A DNA stretch of 40,426 nt from a virus, in the IMG/VR virus record IMGVR_UViG_3300020057_000009, positions 1 through 40,426 of that record. The stretch is one strand, 5' to 3'. Position numbers and translations under genes: made by a program. Each line of letters begins with the position of its first letter. Position 1 is the stretch's first letter. Below are positions 28,871 to 35,288 of this stretch, piece by piece. A model generated the notes under the pieces. The model was not told the DNA's origin. It saw only the letters and a program-made list of their open reading frames with translations, and ran no database searches.

Positions 28871-30685
28871 GTGATTATTTGTGGCAATAGCCTATTGGAA
28901 CTCAAAAGCCTAGAAGCCAACTCGGTAGATAGTGTCGTCACTGACCCTCCGTATGGTTTAAAATTTATGTCAAAGGCTTGGGATTACGATGTACCAACCA
29001 AAGAACTGTGGTCAGAGGTACTCAGAGTATTAAAACCAGGTGGTTACCTACTAGCATTCGCAGGTACTCGCACTCAACACCGCATGGCTGTAAACATCGA
29101 GGACGCTGGCTTTGAGATACGAGATATGATTGCGTGGATTTATGGCAGCGGATTCCCGAAATCTCATAACATAGGTAAGGCTGTTGATAAGATACAGGGG
29201 AATAAGAGGGAATATCTAGGCAAAAACCCAGACGCTAGACCTAACAGTGAGCACACCAATAAGATACTCAGTGGGGCAGTCTCACACCCAGACATCACCA
29301 AAGGCTCATCACCCTACGAAGGCTGGGGTACTGCTCTAAAACCTGCGGTTGAACCTGTTGGAGTATATACCAAACCCTTGCAAGCAAAGCATATTATTGC
29401 TATACTTATAGATGAACTATGGAAACTTTTACCTGCGAACGATGCAACAACAACTTTAAGAGGCGAGTGTACCCATCTCGACCAATTATTAGGTTCTGTT
29501 CAAGAGAATGCCAGAATGAGCGTCTTGGAGAACATAGAAAGTGTGAAACTTGCGGAACAAGCAAATACTTCAGTAAGTCAGCACTTGAACGAGAAGGACA
29601 ACAGCAAGGACGTTTCTGCTCAAGAACCTGTAAGGGTCAGTGGCAACAACGACAAACAGGTGATGCCAACCCTAACTGGCGAGGCGGAAGGTGTAACTTT
29701 GACGGCTATATCTATATCCGTACTAACGGAAGGTATATCGGAGAACACCGTCTTATTGTGGAGAAACATATCGGAAAAAGTCTTACAAGAGATGAACACG
29801 TCAACCACATTAACGGCATCAAAACTGATAACAGAATTGAAAACCTTGAGGTTGTTACTGCTTCAGAACACTTTAGGAAACACTGGGAGTTCCACCTCGA
29901 CACTACCAACCGTTAGACCCGCACTAGAACCTATAACAGTAGCTCGTAAACCTTTCAAAGGAAATGTCGCCCAGAACGTACTAGAGTGGGGTACAGGTGG
30001 TATCAATATAGATGGTTCGAGGGTAGGAAGCGAAGAAAGATTTAGTCAACCAGCAACAGCAGGGAAAGATACATTTAACTGTAGTCCTGGAAGCGGTAAA
30101 GAATATAAAGGCAAAGAAGTTACTGGCCGCTTCCCTGCAAATCTAATACACGACGGTAGTGATGAGGTAGTAGGGTTGTTTCCTGATACTAAGAGTGGGG
30201 GTGGAGATAGGAACAGTAAAGGTAAAACAGATTTATTCACTGGCTTTGGCGATACTGGAGTGGCAAGACCCTTTGAAGCTAACTCTGGCTCTGCTGCCCG
30301 CTTCTTCTACTGTGCCAAAGCTGGAAAAGCAGAACGCAATAAAGGACTAGAGGGGTTTGAGCAAGTACACCCAGGGCAAGTAACAGGTCGCAAGGTTGGT
30401 AGTGCAGGTGCGAAGAACGGTGGCTATGCAGGTATGACAGAAACACCCAGAGCTAATATTCATCCGACTGTCAAGCCTGTAAAGCTAATGCAATACCTAG
30501 TCAAGCTAGTCACACCAGTAGGAGGGACATGCCTCGACCCATTTTCTGGAAGTGGCACTACCGGCATAGCCTGTAAGCTAGAAGGCTTTGACTATATTGG
30601 AATTGAATTAGACGAAGAATATGTAAAGCTATCTGAGGCAAGGATTGAGGCGTGGGAGTCGGATAAGCAGGCTACGCTACTGTGA
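28871..30685 (+). CDS. Beta-class DNA methyltransferase with HNH-encoding insertion
   Basis: 604 aa, GTG start. Motif IV DPPY is at residues 25-28; GTRTQHRMAVNIEDAGFEIRD and WIYGSGFPKSHNIGKAVDK follow, and motif I DPFSGSGTTG lies at 556-565, the beta-class order for N4-cytosine or N6-adenine methylation. Residues about 165-350 are an insertion: LKPAVEPV before it and VRPALEPI after it are alike. In another frame the insertion encodes a complete HNH endonuclease, yet this frame also stays open. The enzyme may protect phage DNA from restriction; specificity unknown. If the insert is kept in the protein, it is a large surface loop. Confidence 0.8.
   Translation: MIICGNSLLELKSLEANSVDSVVTDPPYGLKFMSKAWDYDVPTKELWSEVLRVLKPGGYLLAFAGTRTQHRMAVNIEDAGFEIRDMIAWIYGSGFPKSHNIGKAVDKIQGNKREYLGKNPDARPNSEHTNKILSGAVSHPDITKGSSPYEGWGTALKPAVEPVGVYTKPLQAKHIIAILIDELWKLLPANDATTTLRGECTHLDQLLGSVQENARMSVLENIESVKLAEQANTSVSQHLNEKDNSKDVSAQEPVRVSGNNDKQVMPTLTGEAEGVTLTAISISVLTEGISENTVLLWRNISEKVLQEMNTSTTLTASKLITELKTLRLLLLQNTLGNTGSSTSTLPTVRPALEPITVARKPFKGNVAQNVLEWGTGGINIDGSRVGSEERFSQPATAGKDTFNCSPGSGKEYKGKEVTGRFPANLIHDGSDEVVGLFPDTKSGGGDRNSKGKTDLFTGFGDTGVARPFEANSGSAARFFYCAKAGKAERNKGLEGFEQVHPGQVTGRKVGSAGAKNGGYAGMTETPRANIHPTVKPVKLMQYLVKLVTPVGGTCLDPFSGSGTTGIACKLEGFDYIGIELDEEYVKLSEARIEAWESDKQATLL
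29419..29916 (+). CDS. HNH endonuclease overprinted inside the methyltransferase gene
   Basis: 165 aa, frame +1 relative to nothing in common with the surrounding methyltransferase frame. Two zinc knuckles: C6/C9/C27/C31 and C42/C45/C67/C71. Then GDANPNWRGGR and the HNH core YIGEHRLIVEKHIGKSL...H127-V-N-H130-INGIKTDNRIENLEV, the usual homing-type HNH pattern. The stop lies where the methyltransferase sequence resumes. No good ribosome site precedes the ATG, so expression may be low. Probably a mobile element that settled in the gene. Confidence 0.8.
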   Translation: METFTCERCNNNFKRRVYPSRPIIRFCSRECQNERLGEHRKCETCGTSKYFSKSALEREGQQQGRFCSRTCKGQWQQRQTGDANPNWRGGRCNFDGYIYIRTNGRYIGEHRLIVEKHIGKSLTRDEHVNHINGIKTDNRIENLEVVTASEHFRKHWEFHLDTTNR

Positions 30686-31083
30686 TTAAATCAAACCCCT
30701 GCAAGACCTGCCAATCTACATGGCACACAAAAGCCTTCTGTCCGCAGAACCGCACCCCACTAAAGCAATCTACAAAAAGGATTAAGCCTATGTCAGACAA
30801 AACAAGAGCCAAGAGCCGGGTTAGGGATCAAGCCTGGTTCGAGCAGAACCCACCAGACACTGCTGGTTTATGGCAATGCTACCTGAGAATACACCCCAAA
30901 TGCCCTCGGCTACTCAACAGACAAGACTTACTACTCGAACACGTTCAAAGCAAAGTACGTCGCCCAGAGCTAAAGTTTGCTGTGGATAACTTACGTCCGG
31001 CATGCGGATATTGCAATAAGCTAAAGGGAAGCCAAAGCATTGACGACCTAATAGCAAAAGGACATCTTCACTTACAAGCTTAA
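30682..31083 (+). CDS. HNH endonuclease-like protein next to terminase
   Basis: 133 aa, GTG start on the methyltransferase stop. Basic N-terminus with C-x2-C (NPCKTCQSTWHTKAFC), then a C-terminal HNH core: LLLEHVQSKVRRPELKFAVDNL and RPACGYCNKLKGS, with the H-N-x-C pattern. HNH nucleases beside terminase genes in phages help DNA packaging; here it comes right before the small terminase subunit, so that is the likely role. Confidence 0.7.
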   Translation: MIKSNPCKTCQSTWHTKAFCPQNRTPLKQSTKRIKPMSDKTRAKSRVRDQAWFEQNPPDTAGLWQCYLRIHPKCPRLLNRQDLLLEHVQSKVRRPELKFAVDNLRPACGYCNKLKGSQSIDDLIAKGHLHLQA

Positions 31084-31095
31084 ACATGATACAAT
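31067..31095 (+). promoter_or_regulatory. Promoter of the packaging/virion operon
   Basis: TTCACT (31067-31072), 17-bp spacer, TGA-TACAAT (TACAAT at 31090-31095), an extended -10. The nine bases TGATACAAT equal those of small RNA 2 at 18453. Confidence 0.55.
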
Positions 31096-31126
31096 TAGGG
31101 TACAACAATAAAGCTGGAAACCGTCG

Positions 31127-31498
31127 ATGTCAAAGCCCCTCTTAACCCAAAAGCAAGCCAAGTTCGTTAAGGGCATAGCAGACGGTAAGACCAATACCCA
31201 ATCAGCATTAGATTCTTATGACACAGACAGCTACGAGGTAGCAAACGCTATAGCAGTAGAGAACCTTCAAAAACCTTCAATACAACAAGCCATAGAATTA
31301 GCAAGGGTAAAACTTAACATAACACCCGAACGTGCATTAAAGCCAATAGACGATGGACTTAACGATCCCAGCATTGATGTAAGGATGAAAGCAAGCGACC
31401 GGGCGTTGAAGATTATGGGTATCGGCAAAGAGAGCACCGGCAACACAATCATATTTAACAAGGGCGATGTGGTGAAAAGCAAATATGTCAAAGATTGA
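31127..31498 (+). CDS. terS: Terminase small subunit
   Basis: 123 aa. The N-terminal LTQKQAKFVKGIADGKTNTQSALDSYDT and NAIAVENLQKPSIQQAIE are the helix-turn-helix pattern of phage small terminase subunits, which recognise the packaging site. C-terminus (ESTGNTIIFNKGDVVK) is the oligomer or large-subunit contact part. Located between an HNH gene and the large subunit. GGAAA stands before the ATG. Confidence 0.8.
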   Translation: MSKPLLTQKQAKFVKGIADGKTNTQSALDSYDTDSYEVANAIAVENLQKPSIQQAIELARVKLNITPERALKPIDDGLNDPSIDVRMKASDRALKIMGIGKESTGNTIIFNKGDVVKSKYVKD

Positions 31499-31529
31499 GG
31501 CGTGGGAGAGCGAGAATAAACTGCTATGA
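31485..31529 (+). pseudogene. Remnant of a methyltransferase 3' end
   Basis: The frame MSKIEAWESENKLL-stop matches the end of the methyltransferase (RIEAWESDKQATLL), including the nucleotides ATTGAGGCGTGGGAG. It overlaps the end of terS. I read it as a scar of rearrangement in which another methyltransferase tail was joined here. Confidence 0.35.
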
Positions 31530-31547
31530 AAGGAATTCTATAACAGT

Positions 31548-31772
31548 ATGATAACAATTCACCAAATAGTTATACACAAGGACATACCAGGCGGGTGGAA
31601 GCGATATGTGGTAGACGTGAGGTTAGTAGACCCAGAGCAAGGTACACACATCTCAAAGGTTACTGGGCTTGAGTCCGCCAACTACGATAAGGTATTTCGC
31701 ACTCAGAGCCAATACTTAGGTGTAGCACTAAGAAACGTAGGCAATGAACTAGCGAAGATTCTGGTGGTATAA
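31548..31772 (+). CDS. Hypothetical protein between terminase genes
   Basis: 74 aa, beta-type (GGWKRYVVDVRLVDPEQGTH, ANYDKVFRTQSQYLGVALR). AAAGGA lies 13 bases upstream, rather far. Located between the two terminase subunits and three bases before the large one. No family recognised. Confidence 0.5.
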   Translation: MITIHQIVIHKDIPGGWKRYVVDVRLVDPEQGTHISKVTGLESANYDKVFRTQSQYLGVALRNVGNELAKILVV

Positions 31773-31775
31773 GAA

Positions 31776-32774
31776 ATGAGCATAGACTACAGGGCATTCA
31801 TAGAAGACAACTTCACTATCAACACTACTGATGGTAGGACAGTACCGTTCGTTTTTAACGACATTCAAAGCTATTATTACGACTTACTTATCAAAGATTA
31901 CGGTGATGACCTGTCAGGAGTCAGAGAGAACATCCTAAAGAGCAGACGTTTCGGCTTCAGCTCAATCATCGACGCTATGTTCGCAACCGACTTTATACTA
32001 TCTGAGGTAGGGGCTATACCTCTGACCAACTCAGACGTTTACTCATACAAAGACCAAGACACTAAATCACTATTTACTAGAGTTAATCAGTTCGTGGACT
32101 CATGGCTGCTTAAAGACCAGGGGTACAGCTACCTTAACCTAGAGGATCGTAAGCATGTGCCAAGACTTCGCAAAGCATTCCTAAGAACAGATGTATCAGG
32201 CACTATGATAGCCGGACGTAATGGTGCTGAGTATCACTGCTTGACGGCTGGGGCTAGAGTTTCGGGGCGTGGCGGTACTAAGCAAAACATTCACTGGAGT
32301 GAGGTGGCATTCTACGGCAACACTGATATACTTAACGCTAGAGACTTAGTGACAGGTGCAGAAGAACAGGTATCAGGTGGTATCGGTAAGATATTCAGAG
32401 AGACTACTGGCAACGTAGCTGATGACTTCTTTAGCTCAGAGTATCACCTAGGCAAGGACGGCAAGTCAGACTTTAAGAGTAGGTTTCTAGCCTGGTATCT
32501 GTTCGGAGCGTATAAGACCGAAGCCCCGGCTGGTTGGGTAGCACCAGAATACTACCAAGGGCTTGAGGGTGTAACCAAAGACCAATGCTTCTGGCACTTT
32601 AAGAAGACTAGAGAGCTGACCGACAAGAGGCGGATGCGTGAATATCCGAGTTCGGACTCGGAAGCCTTCCTACTGGGAGGAGAACCATTCTTTGATGCAG
32701 ACTCCCTAATGCACTACAGTAACCGTATAAAGAAGCCGATTAAAGAGGGGTTATATGTTCTATCTCTATCGTAA
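31776..32774 (+). CDS. terL: Terminase large subunit, ATPase part (split)
   Basis: 332 aa with the packaging ATPase: Q-motif area FNDIQ (27-31), Walker A variant LKSRRFGFSS (54-63), and Walker B with catalytic Glu in NIHWSEVAFYG (E176). It ends KKPIKEGLYVLSLS-stop, where a full-length enzyme would enter its nuclease domain. That domain follows in the next frame, overlapping by 20 bases. Removing one G from the GGGG run at about 32747-32750 would join both parts smoothly (PIKEGYMFYLYRKLMENEF). Split gene, programmed shift and sequencing error all remain open. Confidence 0.85.
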   Translation: MSIDYRAFIEDNFTINTTDGRTVPFVFNDIQSYYYDLLIKDYGDDLSGVRENILKSRRFGFSSIIDAMFATDFILSEVGAIPLTNSDVYSYKDQDTKSLFTRVNQFVDSWLLKDQGYSYLNLEDRKHVPRLRKAFLRTDVSGTMIAGRNGAEYHCLTAGARVSGRGGTKQNIHWSEVAFYGNTDILNARDLVTGAEEQVSGGIGKIFRETTGNVADDFFSSEYHLGKDGKSDFKSRFLAWYLFGAYKTEAPAGWVAPEYYQGLEGVTKDQCFWHFKKTRELTDKRRMREYPSSDSEAFLLGGEPFFDADSLMHYSNRIKKPIKEGLYVLSLS

Positions 32775-33384
32775 GCTAATGGAAAACGAGTTCTTCGTAG
32801 TCGGAGGCGATTGTGCTCAAGGCGGTGTAGACTCTAACCTTATCCAGTTCATGTCCAAGACCAATACCGATATACCGCTGAAACTAAAGATGCCGGGAGT
32901 CGCTGCCAACATGACACCATACCTGCACCAGGCACTCGAATGGATATACGACCAGACCAAAGTCAAGCCAGTAGTAGCCTTGGAGCGTAACAATGGCGGT
33001 GCTTCTGAGATGCACAACCTTATGATGATGAACAAGAACGGCAAGTACCGCATATATCAGATGAAGAACCGAGGCACAGAGGACGGCCAGGACAGGTCTA
33101 AGAACTTAGGTTGGAACACAACTAGCGAATCAAGACCTCGTATGTTAGGCGACTGGAAAGTAGCTTACGATGGACAGATGATAAGACTGTATGATGAGGA
33201 CACCCTATCTGAGCACAAGACATTCATTGTGGCTAAGAACGGCAAGCCCGAAGCAGCACCCAATACCCACGATGATGAGGTGATTAGCTGTGCGATAGCC
33301 TGGCAGTTGTATATTACCGAGAACCCCATAACCAAACCAGTAAAGAATAGGCCGAAGCCTAAGAGAGTAAGGCTCCACATATGA
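32755..33384 (+). CDS. terL: Terminase large subunit, nuclease part (split)
   Basis: 209 aa. Metal-binding residues of the terminase nuclease are seen: D19 (VVGGDCAQGG), the Glu of VVALERNNGG, and the D of NTHDDEVISCAIAW near 172-176. C-terminus is basic (KPVKNRPKPKRVRLHI). The ATG at 32755 has AGAGGGG five bases upstream, so separate translation by coupling is possible. Its frame is +1 to the ATPase part. Confidence 0.85.
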   Translation: MFYLYRKLMENEFFVVGGDCAQGGVDSNLIQFMSKTNTDIPLKLKMPGVAANMTPYLHQALEWIYDQTKVKPVVALERNNGGASEMHNLMMMNKNGKYRIYQMKNRGTEDGQDRSKNLGWNTTSESRPRMLGDWKVAYDGQMIRLYDEDTLSEHKTFIVAKNGKPEAAPNTHDDEVISCAIAWQLYITENPITKPVKNRPKPKRVRLHI

Positions 33385-33530
33385 CCAACCACATAACAAT
33401 ACCGATAATAGAGGCGGTAGAATCTCAACATCATTGTAAGCAGTGTCCAGTCCCAAACCCAAACCTACAAGATGAGCAGAACAAAGCAATGTATGACAGG
33501 CATGTTGATAAACTAAAGGAGAATAAATGA
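33381..33530 (+). CDS. Small protein with cassette end block
   Basis: 49 aa. Contains C-x2-C with nearby His (SQHHCKQCPVPNPN), a possible zinc site, and ends DKLKENK, the end block of the cassette family. Starts on the stop of the terminase nuclease gene (ATGA). Confidence 0.5.
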   Translation: MTNHITIPIIEAVESQHHCKQCPVPNPNLQDEQNKAMYDRHVDKLKENK

Positions 33531-33733
33531 TTAGTAAAGCAGACGAAGATAAATTAGAAGAACTGACGAGCGAGTACCCTGTATTACGGCAAATTATAAA
33601 AGCCCTCGTAACGGAAGCAAGGATAGATGAACGTAATAAGTGCCAAGAGGTAATCAACCATTTAGCCAACGCAAGAATGGACTTAATGAAATACTCTATG
33701 CGATATACTGAACCAAAGGAGAATAAGCAATGA
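33527..33733 (+). CDS. Cassette-family protein, second cluster
   Basis: 68 aa. Start MISKADEDKLEELTSEY, middle block TEARIDERNKCQE, end YTEPKENKQ. It has the middle and end blocks of the family found at 22-27 kb, so this second cluster is related. Overlaps both neighbours. Confidence 0.55.
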   Translation: MISKADEDKLEELTSEYPVLRQIIKALVTEARIDERNKCQEVINHLANARMDLMKYSMRYTEPKENKQ

Positions 33734-33873
33734 AAAAAGTTAAATCTATATGGAGTCTGTTGCGAGCAAAGCACTACGCAGTATTAGTAGCCGATAGCGA
33801 AGATGAAATCAGCTGGGCGATAGAAAGCTTGAGGAAAGCTGACGAACTAGCCGAACTAGAGGAGGAACTATAG
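33730..33873 (+). CDS. Small hypothetical protein
   Basis: 47 aa (MKKVKSIWSLLRAKHYAVLV...). Short beta strand, then an acidic helix (ADELAELEEEL). Coupled to the gene before it by ATGA; followed by GGAGG and the next ATG. No family recognised. Confidence 0.5.
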   Translation: MKKVKSIWSLLRAKHYAVLVADSEDEISWAIESLRKADELAELEEEL

Positions 33874-33875
33874 CA

Positions 33876-34031
33876 ATGAATGACAAGCACGTTGATAGCT
33901 TGAGCATTAAACTGCCGTTGGCTACTGAGTATAGGATAATACTAGACATGGCAGTTATGATGATGGAATCAGATTTAAACTTCCTGAAAGACAAACTAAG
34001 AGAGTTAGACGAACTAAAGGAGAATAAATGA
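33876..34031 (+). CDS. Small protein with cassette end block
   Basis: 51 aa. Met-rich helix (LDMAVMMMESDLNFLKDKL) ending LDELKENK, the family's end block, with nucleotides GAACTAAAGGAGAATAAATGA. GGAGGAAC before the start. Function unknown. Confidence 0.5.
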   Translation: MNDKHVDSLSIKLPLATEYRIILDMAVMMMESDLNFLKDKLRELDELKENK

Positions 34032-34237
34032 AAAAACCAACCGAACTGCAACAAATAAAGGAGGCACGAAAGATCTACGATGCCGTTCTAGACTCCGCAT
34101 GGGAAGCCTTCAACGCTATCCATGACCCTGCACAAGAAGCCTACGCAGCTAAACTAGAAGAAATCGAAGCCCAAACAGGGGTGATCATATCCGTTACCGG
34201 TAAGAAATATAAGTTGGTGGAGGTGAGTGATGAGTAA
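34028..34237 (+). CDS. Tandem-repeat protein, paralogue of the gene at 27316
   Basis: 69 aa. Repeats KIYDAVLDSAW, EAFNAIHDPAQ, EAYAAK correspond to the KAYDAIxDPA units of the gene at 27316, but there are fewer of them. The tail GVIISVTGKKYKLVEVSDE matches too, including the junction GGAGGTGAGTGATGA. Both follow a KENK block. Function unknown. Confidence 0.6.
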   Translation: MKKPTELQQIKEARKIYDAVLDSAWEAFNAIHDPAQEAYAAKLEEIEAQTGVIISVTGKKYKLVEVSDE

Positions 34238-34406
34238 CAATCACATAGAGCTGAAACTACAACCACCACGAAGCTATAGCCAGAAACGTAGATTAGCAGG
34301 GCATATGCGTGGCAAGGGTCGCACAGAACAAGAAATTAAGCGAGTTGTTTGGCATATAGAAAACTCCCCCAAAAGAACAGCTATTAAACTAGAGGAGAAA
34401 CTATGA
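34230..34406 (+). CDS. Small basic hypothetical protein
   Basis: 58 aa (MSNNHIELKLQPPRSYSQKR...), Arg/Lys-rich with an Arg-His-Gly patch (RRLAGHMRGKGRTEQE), so it may bind nucleic acid. Ends AIKLEEKL. Overlaps both neighbours. Confidence 0.5.
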   Translation: MSNNHIELKLQPPRSYSQKRRLAGHMRGKGRTEQEIKRVVWHIENSPKRTAIKLEEKL

Positions 34407-34675
34407 TTATAGACCCATACGGTTACGGCTCAGGCACTAAGGTACTCGATATAACACCATTGAAAGAAAAGGGTGATGACTTGAAGAAGATGATTATACA
34501 AGGCGTTAAAGACACGCAGAAGTATGTGATCCAACAGCTACCCAACGAGCTACTGATGACCAAGGCTCAGTACAAGATGCTACAGCAAGACAAGTCGATG
34601 ATGAACGCTCACGAATCCGAAGACCACTTATACATGACCCCTGATGCGGTTATGGAAGTAAGGGTGAAGCCATGA
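34403..34675 (+). CDS. Hypothetical protein
   Basis: 90 aa. Charged helices (LKKMIIQGVKDTQKYVIQQLPNEL) and a C-terminal strand pair (HLYMTPDAVMEVRVKP). GAGGAG before the start. The YGSGTKVLDITPLKEKGDD start may be a small beta hairpin. No family recognised; co-transcribed with terminase and portal. Confidence 0.5.
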   Translation: MIIDPYGYGSGTKVLDITPLKEKGDDLKKMIIQGVKDTQKYVIQQLPNELLMTKAQYKMLQQDKSMMNAHESEDHLYMTPDAVMEVRVKP

Positions 34676-34950
34676 CTAACCAAGAAATACTAGAGAAAGC
34701 TATCAAGAAGGTAGAAGCTCAAACAGGGCAGGTGTATGCCCATACTATGTTTGAACTATTTGACGACCTAACGATACTACAGGACTTTGCTAAGGCTTTG
34801 TGGGGTTCATTCAATGATGACCTAAGCCCTGGTATGCCGAGACTAACATTTCAACAACCGACCAGACTACCCGACAAATGGCAATACCACCTACAGCAGA
34901 TGGTAATAGCCGAAGACCCTATCAAATATCTAGGGGAGAACTGTGGATAA
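34672..34950 (+). CDS. Hypothetical protein
   Basis: 92 aa. Helical first half (EILEKAIKKVEAQTGQVYA, FDDLTILQDFAKALWGSFND), then a Pro-rich part (RLTFQQPTRLPDKWQYH). The pattern LQQMVIAEDPIKYLGENC at the end is seen in small phage proteins of unknown role. Its last codons contain the DnaA-box word TGTGGATAA (34942-34950). Confidence 0.5.
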   Translation: MTNQEILEKAIKKVEAQTGQVYAHTMFELFDDLTILQDFAKALWGSFNDDLSPGMPRLTFQQPTRLPDKWQYHLQQMVIAEDPIKYLGENCG

Positions 34951-35224
34951 GATTAAGTTCGGTCAAGTGATAACCGAGACTGTCGGCCAGGACGGTAGTG
35001 TAGTCATTGTTACAAAAGGCTACTACGATGGCCCAGTAACCGTCAAGGAACAGATACGAGAGGACATCAAGACCTCACAGCCTACACTCCTAACAGACGT
35101 TATCAAGTGCTTAGATGTGCTAAGGACTGATACCCCGGAACTAGTGATACGCATTACTAAAGACAAGTACGGTTCAGTCAACATTATTCAGAAGACTTGG
35201 ATCACAGAAAAAAAGAAGATATAA
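34943..35224 (+). CDS. Hypothetical protein, GTG start
   Basis: 93 aa. GTG start with GGGGAG six bases upstream, overlapping the previous stop. Beta-rich (QDGSVVIVTKGYYDGPVTVK, ELVIRITKDKYGSVNIIQ), compact; no family recognised. Last gene of the accessory block before the portal. Confidence 0.5.
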   Translation: MDKIKFGQVITETVGQDGSVVIVTKGYYDGPVTVKEQIREDIKTSQPTLLTDVIKCLDVLRTDTPELVIRITKDKYGSVNIIQKTWITEKKKI

Positions 35225-35244
35225 CACATTTGCAATAAGTGTTG

Positions 35245-35250
35245 TATAAT
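35245..35250 (+). promoter_or_regulatory. Possible promoter before the portal gene
   Basis: Perfect TATAAT preceded by GTGTTG in the 64-base gap; the -35 is poor. It would give the head genes transcription independent of the accessory block. Confidence 0.35.
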
Positions 35251-35288
35251 CAAAGCATACTGCAACTAGCTCTACATAGCATTGCTGG

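Noticed and set aside
29345-29920. Group I intron or intein in the methyltransferase
   Set aside because: I see none of the conserved intron core segments and no intein splice residues (Cys/Ser start, HN end). The methyltransferase frame remains open throughout, which an intron does not need.
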